Position numbers and translations under genes: made by a program
Shown: piece after piece, positions 18,110-26,303 of the stretch
How positions within the stretch are numbered: the stretch's first letter is position 1
Layout: each line of letters starts with the position of its first letter
Notes under the pieces: generated by a model
Seen by the model: the letters and a program-made list of their open reading frames with translations, nothing else
Database searches by the model: none
What the model was told of the DNA's origin: nothing
Assembly: GCA_016931615.1 (NCBI GenBank)
Contig: JAFGEL010000032.1
Coordinates: forward strand, 17,781 to 81,780
Origin: Desulfuromonadales bacterium
GTDB lineage: Bacteria > Desulfobacterota > Desulfuromonadia > Desulfuromonadales > Geopsychrobacteraceae
Length of the DNA: 64,000 nt
Direction of reading: 5' to 3'

Positions 18110-19375
18110 ATGAAAAATCCTGAACTCATGCCGGATATGGGTGAAAATATTACTCTCGGATTGATTTCTCAAGTTATTGTAAAATCCGGCGACCGGGTTG
18201 CAGTAGGTGATCCCCTGGTTGAGGTTGAATCAGAAAAGGTCACGCTCGAAGTGACCGCCTCGAGTGCAGGGATTATCGAAGAAATTTTTATTACCGATGG
18301 TGAAGAGATCTCCCCCGGCAAGCCCCTATTAGTGATTGTGTCGGAATCCAACAATACCGATAAGGGTGACATCACGCCTGATAACACGTCCTCTGTTGCC
18401 CCAGCGACAGAAGTTTCTGCGCAAATCACCAGTTGCAACAACAGCACTGTCCAGTATGGTCCCGCGCGGTCCAAGACTCTCGCTTCCAATGATTCGACTG
18501 TATATGCCGGTCCATCTGCCCGACGCTTGTGCCGTGAGCTTGGCGTGCCGATTGATTGTATTCCAGGAACCGCTGGACATGGACGTATCACTGTCGAAGA
18601 TATCAAAGCATACGTTCGCCATAATACCTCTCGCCAGGACCGTGTGACGCATTCCTCTCTTCCGGATTTCAGTTCTCTCACCGGTATAACTCGCGAAATC
18701 CGGAGCAACTTAGCCCGCACTACTGCACGCAATATAAGCAACGCATGGAAGCAGATTCCTCATGCTTGGATAGAATTGACAGCCGATATCACGGAGGTTG
18801 AAGCTCTGCGTAAAAAACATTGGAGAAGACAAGACAACCAGACAAAAATCTCTCTTACCATTTATCTGCTGAAAGTCCTCGGCAAAATTGTGAAGGAATT
18901 TCCATTCATCAATGCCTGTTTCGATGAAGAAACTGAAGAACTGGTTCTTAAAACCGAAACACATCTGGGTTTTGCCGTAGACACGCCGCGCGGACTACTT
19001 GTACCTGTAGTCAGAAACGTCGACCGCCTGAGCCTGACTCAGCTGGCGGAGGAAGTTGAGACACTTACAAAAGCCGCACGCTCCGCCACAATAGAACCCG
19101 ATCAACTGCGTGGCAGCAGTATGACTATCAGCAACCTCGGCAGCATGGGCGTAAAGCATTTATTCCCTATTGTCAACTGGCCGGAGGTTGCCATTCTCGG
19201 AGTCGGCGGCATAAGTGTTGAGCCAGTCTGGAAGCATGGTAATTTTATCCCTCGGTCGCTGTTGTCACTGACTCTGGGGTTTGATCATCGCGTTATCAAC
19301 GGAGCGGATGCTGCCCGATTCCTTGGCCGTATCAGACAGATGGTCGAATCCCCGTTACTGCTTACTTTAAGTTAA
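18110..19375 (+). CDS. aceF: Dihydrolipoamide acyltransferase (E2), single lipoyl domain
   Basis: 421 residues: one lipoyl domain (1-80, lipoyl-Lys K43 in VESEKVTLE), a linker, the E3-binding domain (about 134-172, AGPSARRLCRELGV) and the catalytic trimer domain (about 190-421). The active-site motif reads DHRVINGADAARF: His393 is present, but the usual Asp is Asn (N397), a substitution I recall from Azotobacter-type E2p, so activity is still likely. Starts 9 bases after aceE, GAGGAT before ATG. No E3 (lipoamide dehydrogenase) is encoded here, so it must borrow one. Could also serve another 2-oxo acid, but the AceE partner points to pyruvate. Confidence 0.9.
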   Translation: MKNPELMPDMGENITLGLISQVIVKSGDRVAVGDPLVEVESEKVTLEVTASSAGIIEEIFITDGEEISPGKPLLVIVSESNNTDKGDITPDNTSSVAPATEVSAQITSCNNSTVQYGPARSKTLASNDSTVYAGPSARRLCRELGVPIDCIPGTAGHGRITVEDIKAYVRHNTSRQDRVTHSSLPDFSSLTGITREIRSNLARTTARNISNAWKQIPHAWIELTADITEVEALRKKHWRRQDNQTKISLTIYLLKVLGKIVKEFPFINACFDEETEELVLKTETHLGFAVDTPRGLLVPVVRNVDRLSLTQLAEEVETLTKAARSATIEPDQLRGSSMTISNLGSMGVKHLFPIVNWPEVAILGVGGISVEPVWKHGNFIPRSLLSLTLGFDHRVINGADAARFLGRIRQMVESPLLLTLS

Positions 19376-19612
19376 GCACTTTTTTTGACCGCGTTCCTTC
19401 TTACCTGTATTTGTTCAATCTCTGTGGATTCCTTTCCCTGTAGCTTGCTACGGGATCATTCAATATTCAGTTTCCGAATCAGAAACCGAATCGTGAAATC
19501 CCAGACTTTGCGGATAGTGGCTATTTCGTTCAGCCACTTTTTGTGCCGAAACGTTTCTCCCCAATACGGCAAAGATGTTCGTAAGATCCTTCATTCCGGC
19601 TCATATCAACAC
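19376..19612. other. Non-coding spacer after aceF, nothing recognisable
   Basis: No convincing gene; the short open frame at 19385-19639 has no ribosome site and no recognisable domain. No strong terminator hairpin was found directly after aceF. The activator site cluster begins at 19613. Confidence 0.4.
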
Positions 19613-19664
19613 AACTATTCCATTTGTTCTAAATATTGACAATGGAATAGTTCCATAACTATTC
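19613..19664. promoter_or_regulatory. Clustered inverted half-sites, likely upstream activator sequence for the sigma-54 regulator
   Basis: Three copies of one 8-mer lie in alternating orientation: AACTATTC (19613-19620), GAATAGTT (19645-19652) and AACTATTC (19657-19664). The first two extend to a perfect 12-bp inverted repeat (AACTATTCCATT / AATGGAATAGTT); the last two form an 8-bp dyad with a 4-base spacer. The cluster sits about 120-170 bases upstream of the sigma-54 promoter at 19784, the normal position for NtrC-class activator sites. Binding by the regulator at 8842 is inferred. Confidence 0.65.
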
Positions 19665-19783
19665 GTAATCGTTCAATAATAAAATACTGCTATTCTTTAC
19701 TGCATATCTTTATATTCACAGTCGATTCTTGTTTAAGCCAAAAATATGTAATAATAACAGGCCGTTAAGCATTCTTCGCAGAA

Positions 19784-19799
19784 TGGCATGCCCCTTGCT
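19784..19799 (+). promoter_or_regulatory. Sigma-54 promoter of the TRAP/CoA-transferase/lyase operon
   Basis: TGGCATGCCCCTTGCT matches the consensus TGGCAC-G-N4-TTGCW with one change (C to T). GG (19785-19786) and GC (19797-19798) are exactly ten bases apart. Transcription should start near 19810, giving a leader of about 90 bases before dctP. Confidence 0.8.
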
Positions 19800-19898
19800 C
19801 ATACAATAGAGTGGTTTCGGAGCCCTTATTATTTTTTTGGGGTTGGCGCATTCCAGCCCCGGTGTCCCGTTTTCTCTCAATTAACAAGGAGATATTTT

Positions 19899-20909
19899 AT
19901 GCGCTCTAGCATCAAATGTTTTGCCGTTCTGGCATTTATTGCCGCACTGTTTACATTCGTTTCTCTAACAACAGCCGCCGAGGCGAAAACCTATCGGCTG
20001 AACTTATCTACCGGTTGGCCAACTTCATATAACTATCTCATGGATCCAGTTTTTGAGTTTGCAAAAAAAGTCGAAGAGAGAACAGAAGGAAAGGTCAAAA
20101 TTACTGTTTACCACTCTGCACAGTTATTTAAAGGTAAAGAAGAGCTGCCAGCTCTAGAACGCGGTGACGTCGATATGACTGCATCTAACGATGTTTATCT
20201 GACAGGAATAATTCCAGAACTTGGAATTCTCAGCCTACCGTTCCAGTGGGAAAGTAACGACAGCTTTCAGCGTTCATTGGATGCCGGCTTACTAGACCTT
20301 GGTATCAAACAAAAATTTTTAGAGCACAACGTTGTTCTCTTAAGTGCGGCCAGCTCCGGAGGCTATCAAGTTTATGCCAAGGATAAACCCGTCATTACCC
20401 CGGAAGATTTCAAAGGGAGGATCTGGGGAGTTTCCGGCAGTACTGCTTCTAAAACCGTTGAAGTTCTCGGCGGCACGCCAACCACCATGGGCTCAGGTGA
20501 ACTATATATGGCCCTCCAGCGCTCAACGATTGATGGTACTACCCGCCCATTGATCACAGGTGACGGTCGCAAACTTGATGAGGTTATCAATCAACTGACC
20601 GTGACCAATATGTACTACTTTACCTCAATGCTGCTGATCAACAAAGACGTGTGGGATGACATCCCGAAAGAATATCAGGAGATCATCCAGCAAGCAGCAT
20701 ACGAAAGAAATGCGACCCAGAGCAAAATTCTGAAGGAATATGAGAATTCCGTCATAGATAAATATAAATCAAAAGGTGTTTCCGTCCACATTCCAACATC
20801 TGCTGAACTTCAGAAATTCAAAGATAAAGTTCAACCTGTTTATGACTGGTGGTACAGCGTTGTAAAAGACGGAAAAAAATATACTGATTTTGTAGAAAAA
20901 AACCACTGA
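19899..20909 (+). CDS. dctP: TRAP transporter periplasmic substrate-binding protein (DctP)
   Basis: 336 residues from ATG 19899, which has AAGGAG (19886-19891) upstream; the longer frame from 19788 adds non-signal sequence. A signal peptide (1-30, AALFTFVSLTTAAEAK) is followed by a DctP fold. The conserved FKGRIWGVSG supplies the Arg that pairs with a substrate carboxylate in this family, and GGTPTTMGSGELYMALQRSTIDGTTRP is the typical hinge/dimer stretch. It captures an organic acid in the periplasm and delivers it to DctQM. First gene of the sigma-54-controlled block. Substrate not deducible from sequence alone. Confidence 0.93.
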   Translation: MRSSIKCFAVLAFIAALFTFVSLTTAAEAKTYRLNLSTGWPTSYNYLMDPVFEFAKKVEERTEGKVKITVYHSAQLFKGKEELPALERGDVDMTASNDVYLTGIIPELGILSLPFQWESNDSFQRSLDAGLLDLGIKQKFLEHNVVLLSAASSGGYQVYAKDKPVITPEDFKGRIWGVSGSTASKTVEVLGGTPTTMGSGELYMALQRSTIDGTTRPLITGDGRKLDEVINQLTVTNMYYFTSMLLINKDVWDDIPKEYQEIIQQAAYERNATQSKILKEYENSVIDKYKSKGVSVHIPTSAELQKFKDKVQPVYDWWYSVVKDGKKYTDFVEKNH

Positions 20910-20914
20910 GACTC

Positions 20915-20950
20915 AAGACTCCCATCCAAAAAGTTTTGGGTGGGAGTCTT
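20915..20950 (+). terminator. Long hairpin between dctP and dctQ (attenuator or RNA stabiliser)
   Basis: AAGACTCCCATCCAAAA (20915-20931) pairs with TTTTGGGTGGGAGTCTT (20934-20950), 17 pairs with one G-U; the innermost pairs must open to give a loop. No T-run follows, so it is probably not a full terminator but lets the binding protein be made in excess over the membrane subunits. Confidence 0.65.
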
Positions 20951-20964
20951 ATGCGGGGCTATCA

Positions 20965-21531
20965 ATGAAAACTTTTCTCAAAAAACTTTGTCGAGTCATC
21001 AACAGGATTTCTGAAATTGGTGAACTACTCACAGAGATTATGATCGTTGTTCTGGCACTGATGATCTTTTACGAAGTAATAGCTAGGTACATTTTCAGAA
21101 ACCCAAGTGTCTATACCGTTGAAATTAGTGAATATATCATGATTTTCATCACTTTCATTTCAGCAGGATGGGTTCTTCAGCAAGACCGGCATATCAACAT
21201 GACGATTCTCGTTGACAGATTGTCTTCCAAGGCGAGATCCATTCTGAAAGTTCTGACATCTTCAATAACCATGGCGTACTGTCTGGTGATCATTTGGAAG
21301 TCGGTTAGAACAGTTCTTATTGCTTACAATGGAGATTACCATTCAGCGTCGGCGGTCAATTTCCCATTATGGATTGTCTACTTTTTTATCCCACTCGGCA
21401 TCAGCATACTTTTTCTTCAGTATATTAGTGTCATTTATGAGGAAATCTTATTTCTCAACGGCAAGGGTAAGATTGAATCCATAAAAATACAAACGCTTAA
21501 AAACAATCAAATTTCCGGAAGTGAGGATTGA
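20965..21531 (+). CDS. dctQ: TRAP transporter small membrane subunit (DctQ)
   Basis: 188 residues with four predicted membrane helices, the standard DctQ size and topology. IFYEVIARYIFRNPSVYTVEISEYIMIFITFISAGWVLQQDRHI is the family core with the conserved RY, E and the R-H pair before helix 3. It bridges the binding protein and DctM in sodium-driven uptake. Ends 5 bases before dctM. Role in uptake of the same unknown acid as dctP. Confidence 0.9.
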   Translation: MKTFLKKLCRVINRISEIGELLTEIMIVVLALMIFYEVIARYIFRNPSVYTVEISEYIMIFITFISAGWVLQQDRHINMTILVDRLSSKARSILKVLTSSITMAYCLVIIWKSVRTVLIAYNGDYHSASAVNFPLWIVYFFIPLGISILFLQYISVIYEEILFLNGKGKIESIKIQTLKNNQISGSED

Positions 21532-21535
21532 CAAC

Positions 21536-22843
21536 ATGGAACCCCTGACAATTACCATCATCATGCTGGCTATTTTCTTTCTGTTCCTTTTTTCCGGAAT
21601 GTCAATTTTTTCAGCTTTGGGCTCCGCAAGTGTTGTCGGCATCCTATTGCTTCAGGGTCCTCGCGGCTTAGGAGCAATTCCAGGTGTTTTGTTTGACCGC
21701 TTGAACAGCTTCACTCTTGTAGCAGTACCACTGTTCATCCTTATGGGAGAAATCATTTTTATCAGTGGGCTCGGCACAGACCTTTTTAATGCAGCAAGCT
21801 CCTGGATGAGTAGAATCCGAGGCGGACTAGCTATGGCAAGTGTTGTATCCAGTGCGATTTTTGGTGCTCTCTGTGGTGTCAGTGTCGCAGGTGCGGCAAC
21901 GATCGGGAGTTTTGCCATACCAGAAATGATGAAACGCGGATACCATAAATCTCTTGCCACCGGACCCGTCGCTGCAGCTGGAGCCCTTTCGTTGCTTATT
22001 CCACCGAGCATCGCTTTCGTCCTTTACGGTGAAGTCGCGGATGAATCTGTTGGTAAACTCTTTATCGGTGGAATAGTTCCTGGTGCCGTGCTTGCATGCA
22101 TGATGATCATCTACATCGGGGTATCCTGTATTATTCGTCCTGAACTGGCACCCGATTCGCATGAAAAGGTAAACTGGATCGACCGTATCAAAGTCCTGAA
22201 AAGTGTTTGGGCCTCCCTGTTGCTGGTCTTCCTTGTCCTCGGTTTTATCTACCTCGGAATTTCGACACCTACGGAATCAGCAGCCATAGGCTGCATCGGC
22301 AGTGCGATCATTGCCTTTACCCGTCAAAAGTTAAACAACCTGGCATCATTGAAAATTGTTCTCTCCAGGACCATACAAACCACAGGGATGATCCTGATGA
22401 TCTTTTCTTCTGCACTGCTCTTTGGTTATGTTTTGACCCTGCTCCAAGCGCCCCAAACCATGATTCACCTGGTCGAGTCAACCAACTTGCCAACTTGGGC
22501 GACGCTGTCCTTGATTATGATCGTACTGATCACCATGGGTATGTTTCTCGATGTAGTCTCCGTTATTTTGATTGCAACCCCCCTTTTGTTGCCGATGGTC
22601 GTCACTATGGGTTACAACCCCTTGTGGTTCGGTATTATCGTTGGAATCACTTGTGAAATGGCAGTCATCACCCCGCCTGTAGGGCTTAACTTGTATGTTG
22701 TTAAAGGAGTATCTCCACCTCAAATTTCTCTAAACGACATCATCAAAAGTGCCATTCCCTTTGTCTTTGTAGAAGTTATCTGTCTGATTGTGTTCGTTGC
22801 CTTTCCAGACCTAGCTCTGTGGTTGCCGAACAAAATGGGTTAA
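21536..22843 (+). CDS. dctM: TRAP transporter large permease subunit (DctM)
   Basis: 435 residues from ATG 21536 (GTGAGG 10 bases upstream); the GTG at 21521 would overlap dctQ and is less likely. About 12 membrane segments. Family signatures seen: VPLFILMGEIIF, GGLAMASVVSSAIFGALCGVSVAGAATIGSFAIPEMMKRGY and SLLIPPSIAFVLYGEVADESVGKLFIGGIVPG, plus ITPPVGLNLYVVKGV near the end. It forms the transport channel with DctQ. Neighbours on both sides belong to the same operon. Confidence 0.94.
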   Translation: MEPLTITIIMLAIFFLFLFSGMSIFSALGSASVVGILLLQGPRGLGAIPGVLFDRLNSFTLVAVPLFILMGEIIFISGLGTDLFNAASSWMSRIRGGLAMASVVSSAIFGALCGVSVAGAATIGSFAIPEMMKRGYHKSLATGPVAAAGALSLLIPPSIAFVLYGEVADESVGKLFIGGIVPGAVLACMMIIYIGVSCIIRPELAPDSHEKVNWIDRIKVLKSVWASLLLVFLVLGFIYLGISTPTESAAIGCIGSAIIAFTRQKLNNLASLKIVLSRTIQTTGMILMIFSSALLFGYVLTLLQAPQTMIHLVESTNLPTWATLSLIMIVLITMGMFLDVVSVILIATPLLLPMVVTMGYNPLWFGIIVGITCEMAVITPPVGLNLYVVKGVSPPQISLNDIIKSAIPFVFVEVICLIVFVAFPDLALWLPNKMG

Positions 22844-22901
22844 ATCCAGTCTTTTCAACTACAGAAGCAGTTAAATTTATAGAATTCATCAGGAGTAAAA
22901 G

Positions 22902-24140
22902 ATGATGCCCACCATAGAAAATAAAACATCGCTCCCCCTTGAAGGCATCCGAGTTCTTGAGCTCGGCCACTTTATTGCCGCTCCTTTCTGTACCCGGCTA
23001 CTGGCCGACATGGGTGCTACAGTTATCAAGGTTGAGCCTCCAGGCAAAGGGGATCCAGTCCGCAGTTGGGGGAAAAAACACAATGGCTCCTCTGCCTGGT
23101 GGTCGGTTCATGGCAGAAATAAGCAGAGTGTGACCCTTAATCTGAAACATCCGAAAGGACGTGACATTGCCCTCGACCTCGTTGCCGAGGCGGATATCAT
23201 CGTAGAAAATAATCGTCCAGGGCAACTGGAGCGCTGGGGACTCGGGCCAGCAGAAATGAAAAAGGTTAATCCCTGCGGAATCCTCGTTCGTATCTCAGGA
23301 TATGGTCAAGATGGACCAATTAAAGATAATCCGGCTTTCGGTGTAATCGGTGAAGCGATTGGTGGAATAAGATACCTGACTGACCATGCTGCCGGGGTTG
23401 CCGATGATCTTCCTCCTGTACGCGTTGGTATCAGCATTGGTGACAGCTTGGCCGGAATGTATGGTGCACTCGGCGCTCTCGCCGCCCTTCATCAGAGAAA
23501 TGCTGGGCAAGTCGAAGAGTTTAAAGTCATTGACGTTGCTTTGAGCGAATCAGTTTTAAGTGTTATGGAGGGGTGTCTACCAGAATATGGTCTTCTGGGA
23601 GCTGTCCGCCGGCCCTCTGGCTCGGCTCTGCCCAGTTGCGCGCCGACCAACGCTTATCCAACAAGCGATGGAAACTTTATTATCATTGCCGCCAATTCAG
23701 ATCCTTTATTTAAACAACTGGCACAGGCAATGAGCTCTCACGAACTGGCTGAAGACCCGCTCTTTATGGATAATGAAAGCCGGGTGAGGAATGTGCTGAA
23801 GCTGGATGAGTTGATTCGTAAATGGACTAGAAATCTTACCCTTGATGAACTGGAACATATATTAGCCAAGGCTCAGGTTCCCGCAAGTCGCATCTATACC
23901 ATTGAAGATATTGCTGCCAATGAACAGTATGCGTTTCGTAAGATGGTTGTAGAAGTTGATGATCCTATCCACGGCATGACTCTTCACCCTGGTGCCATGC
24001 CCGTTTTCAGCGGTATTGATCGCAATAGTGCTCTACGTTGGGCAGGTCCGACTGTCGGAGAACATACTGAGACCATCCTGTCTGACTTAAAGTACAGCAA
24101 AAAAGATATTGAGAAGTTGCGTGTCGAGGGTGTTGTATGA
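22902..24140 (+). CDS. CaiB/BaiF family III CoA-transferase
   Basis: 412 residues, typical for a family III CoA-transferase. N-terminal GIRVLELGHFIAAPFCTRLLADMGATVIKVE and GDPVRSWG, plus the NRPGQLERWGLGP region, are diagnostic. The catalytic Asp that forms the acyl anhydride is D181 (GISIGDSLAGMYGALGAL). AGGAG lies 6 bases before ATG 22902. It should move CoA from a donor such as acetyl-CoA or succinyl-CoA to the imported or hydrated acid. Its last four bases overlap the start of the lyase gene (ATGA), tying the two steps together: activation, then cleavage. Specific acid unknown. Confidence 0.9.
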   Translation: MMPTIENKTSLPLEGIRVLELGHFIAAPFCTRLLADMGATVIKVEPPGKGDPVRSWGKKHNGSSAWWSVHGRNKQSVTLNLKHPKGRDIALDLVAEADIIVENNRPGQLERWGLGPAEMKKVNPCGILVRISGYGQDGPIKDNPAFGVIGEAIGGIRYLTDHAAGVADDLPPVRVGISIGDSLAGMYGALGALAALHQRNAGQVEEFKVIDVALSESVLSVMEGCLPEYGLLGAVRRPSGSALPSCAPTNAYPTSDGNFIIIAANSDPLFKQLAQAMSSHELAEDPLFMDNESRVRNVLKLDELIRKWTRNLTLDELEHILAKAQVPASRIYTIEDIAANEQYAFRKMVVEVDDPIHGMTLHPGAMPVFSGIDRNSALRWAGPTVGEHTETILSDLKYSKKDIEKLRVEGVV

Positions 24141-25057
24141 ACAACATTGACGCGAATATAACAATTGTCGAGGTCGCTCCACGTGACGGTTTCCAATCGA
24201 TTAAACCGTTTATCCCCACTAAAATAAAGCTCAAGGCAATTGATCTGCTTTACAAAGCCGGTTGCGGCCGCATGGAGATTGGGGCATTTGTTAGTCCCAA
24301 AGCATTGCCTCAAATGGCTGATATAAAAGAAATATTTAAAGAAATGGACCCTCGGAAGAAACAGGGTGCCGCAGCACTTGTCCCAAATTTCAAGGGTGGG
24401 GATCTGGCAATATCTTCAGGCTTACAGAATGTTGTTTATGTCATTTCCGCTTCGGAAAGCCATAATAAAAGCAATGTTAACCGCAGTATTGATGAATCTT
24501 TCGAGGACTTCAGGATCATACTCAGCAATATCGACTCCAACCAGGTAGCTGTGCGTTTCGATCTTTCGACATGTTTCCACTGTCCTTTCGAAGGATTGAT
24601 CAGCGAAAGTCGTATTCTACAACTTGTAGAGCGCGCCTTGAAACTGAACCCACACTTGGAAATCGGCATCTGCGACACAACTGGAAGGGCAATGCCTGAT
24701 CATATCGCTCGACTGTTTACATTACTTTTCCAGAAAATTGATCCCAACCCACGGCGCTGGGCCTTTCACGGTCATGATACCTATGGTCTGGGAGTCACTA
24801 ATAACCTGAATGCCTACTATTCTGGAGTACGAATTTTCGATGCTGCCACAGCAGGCTTAGGCGGATGTCCTTACGCACCAGGTGCGAGGGGAAACACAGC
24901 CACGGAAGATCTTGTCTATTTATTTGAAAACATGGGAATCACAACCGGTCTTGAGTTAGAACCTCTCCTGGATGCTGCTGATTTTATTGCGCAGCTAGCT
25001 CCGTCTGTAGCGGGTGGAAGAATTCGGACATTACCACGCAATCTCATCGTGGCCTGA
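24137..25057 (+). CDS. HMG-CoA lyase-like DRE-TIM metallolyase
   Basis: 306 residues. The DRE-TIM motif PRDG (R16-D17), the metal ligands HGHD (H211, H213) and the catalytic-loop signature GLGGCPYAPG with C244 match 3-hydroxy-3-methylglutaryl-CoA lyase; FVSPKALPQMAD is also conserved. Family enzymes cleave tertiary 3-hydroxyacyl-CoAs into acetyl-CoA plus a 3-oxo or 2-oxo acid. The preceding CoA-transferase and the PDH E1/E2 in the partner operon suggest cleavage to acetyl- or propionyl-CoA and pyruvate (for example from a citramalyl-CoA-like substrate), but true HMG-CoA cannot be excluded. Last gene of the operon, followed by a strong terminator. Confidence 0.88.
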   Translation: MNNIDANITIVEVAPRDGFQSIKPFIPTKIKLKAIDLLYKAGCGRMEIGAFVSPKALPQMADIKEIFKEMDPRKKQGAAALVPNFKGGDLAISSGLQNVVYVISASESHNKSNVNRSIDESFEDFRIILSNIDSNQVAVRFDLSTCFHCPFEGLISESRILQLVERALKLNPHLEIGICDTTGRAMPDHIARLFTLLFQKIDPNPRRWAFHGHDTYGLGVTNNLNAYYSGVRIFDAATAGLGGCPYAPGARGNTATEDLVYLFENMGITTGLELEPLLDAADFIAQLAPSVAGGRIRTLPRNLIVA

Positions 25058-25118
25058 CACACCTTGTCAGTACTTATTCTAGAAAGCCTCCTCCCTGTCT
25101 GTTCGCAGTCAGGTTTTT

Positions 25119-25149
25119 GCCCTGTCAGCTTCTGGCAGGGCTTTTTTTT
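25119..25149 (+). terminator. Rho-independent terminator ending the TRAP/lyase operon
   Basis: GCCCTGTCAG, loop CTT, CTGGCAGGGC (10 bp with one G-U) is followed by eight T (25142-25149). It lies 62 bases after the lyase stop and marks the right end of the island. Confidence 0.92.
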
Positions 25150-25302
25150 ATTTTGAACCGCATGAAAAATTAGAATAGAATATTTTACATCGCTGCTGTC
25201 TCACAGTTTGGTCAATAATCATCCTTTCTATTTGACAGAAGACATCTTTACTTCCATCAACAGACCGGCATACACTCAGCGCATCTTTTTTACGAGGTGC
25301 CG

Positions 25303-26289
25303 ATGTCAGGTACAAAGACACATCCGTTCGACCAGCTGACTCCCGATTTCATCATGGATGCCGTTGAATCCCTCGGTTATCGCTGCGATTGCCGCATTCT
25401 GGCCTTGAACAGCTATGAAAACCGCGTTTATCAGGTCGGCATTGAGGACCAGCAACCGCTGATCGTCAAGTTTTACCGTCCGCAGCGCTGGAGCCCCCGG
25501 CAGATCCGCGAAGAACACTGCTTTTCTCAGGAGTTGACCGATCATGAACTCCCGGTGGTCGCCCCGCTTGCTGATGAAAAGGGACAGACCTTGCACAGCT
25601 ATCGGAACTTCATGTTCAGCCTGTCACCACGCAAGGGGGGTCACGCCCCGGAGTTGGATAACCTGGAGCACCTGGAAACAATCGGTCGCCTGCTTGGCCG
25701 CATCCACCTCATCGGCGCCGGCAAAGCGTTTAAATTTCGTCCCAGACTGGACAGCACCAGCCACGGGTACGATTGTGTGAGCTTCATCAGTGAAGAGTCT
25801 ATACCAGACGATTACCGTGAATCCTACCTGGCTCTGACCCGCGATCTTCTGCAACAGATTGATGAGCGTTTTGCCCGGCTGCCGGACATCAGGTTCATTC
25901 GCACTCACGGTGACTGCCACAGCGGCAATATGCTCTGGCGTGATGACCTGCCGCACTTCGTTGATTTTGACGATGCCCGGATGGCACCGGCGATTCAGGA
26001 TATCTGGATGCTGCTCTCCGGAGCGGAAGATCAGCAGCGCCGTCAGTTGGACAAAATATTAGCCGGCTATCTCCAGTTTTACGACTTCAACCCGGCAGAG
26101 CTGCAACTGATCGAACCGCTGCGCACCCTGCGGATGATCTATTACTCGGCCTGGTTGGCCCGCCGCTGGGATGATCCAGCCTTCCCCAAAACCTTTCCCT
26201 GGTTTAACACGGTGCAATACTGGGGAGAACATATCCTTGAACTGCGTGAACAGTTAGCGGCTTTGCAGGAGCCGCCGCTCCAACTGTGA
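25303..26289 (+). CDS. srkA: Stress response kinase A (YihE/RdoA-like Ser/Thr kinase)
   Basis: 328 residues from ATG 25303, with GAGG 5 bases upstream (a GTG at 25297 is possible). The protein has the aminoglycoside-phosphotransferase fold of SrkA: SYENRVYQVG in the N-lobe with the ATP lysine in LIVKFYRPQRWS, the Brenner-like catalytic motif THGDCHSGNMLW and the metal-binding VDFDDARMAP. SrkA proteins protect cells from envelope and oxidative stress by phosphorylating proteins. Directly followed by rnr with overlapping or near-touching ends, so probably one transcript. Confidence 0.9.
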   Translation: MSGTKTHPFDQLTPDFIMDAVESLGYRCDCRILALNSYENRVYQVGIEDQQPLIVKFYRPQRWSPRQIREEHCFSQELTDHELPVVAPLADEKGQTLHSYRNFMFSLSPRKGGHAPELDNLEHLETIGRLLGRIHLIGAGKAFKFRPRLDSTSHGYDCVSFISEESIPDDYRESYLALTRDLLQQIDERFARLPDIRFIRTHGDCHSGNMLWRDDLPHFVDFDDARMAPAIQDIWMLLSGAEDQQRRQLDKILAGYLQFYDFNPAELQLIEPLRTLRMIYYSAWLARRWDDPAFPKTFPWFNTVQYWGEHILELREQLAALQEPPLQL

Positions 26290-26303
26290 CCGGTCAGCGG
26301 GCA

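Noticed and set aside
19385..19639. 84-codon frame after aceF
   Set aside because: No ribosome site, odd composition, and it overlaps the activator-site cluster.
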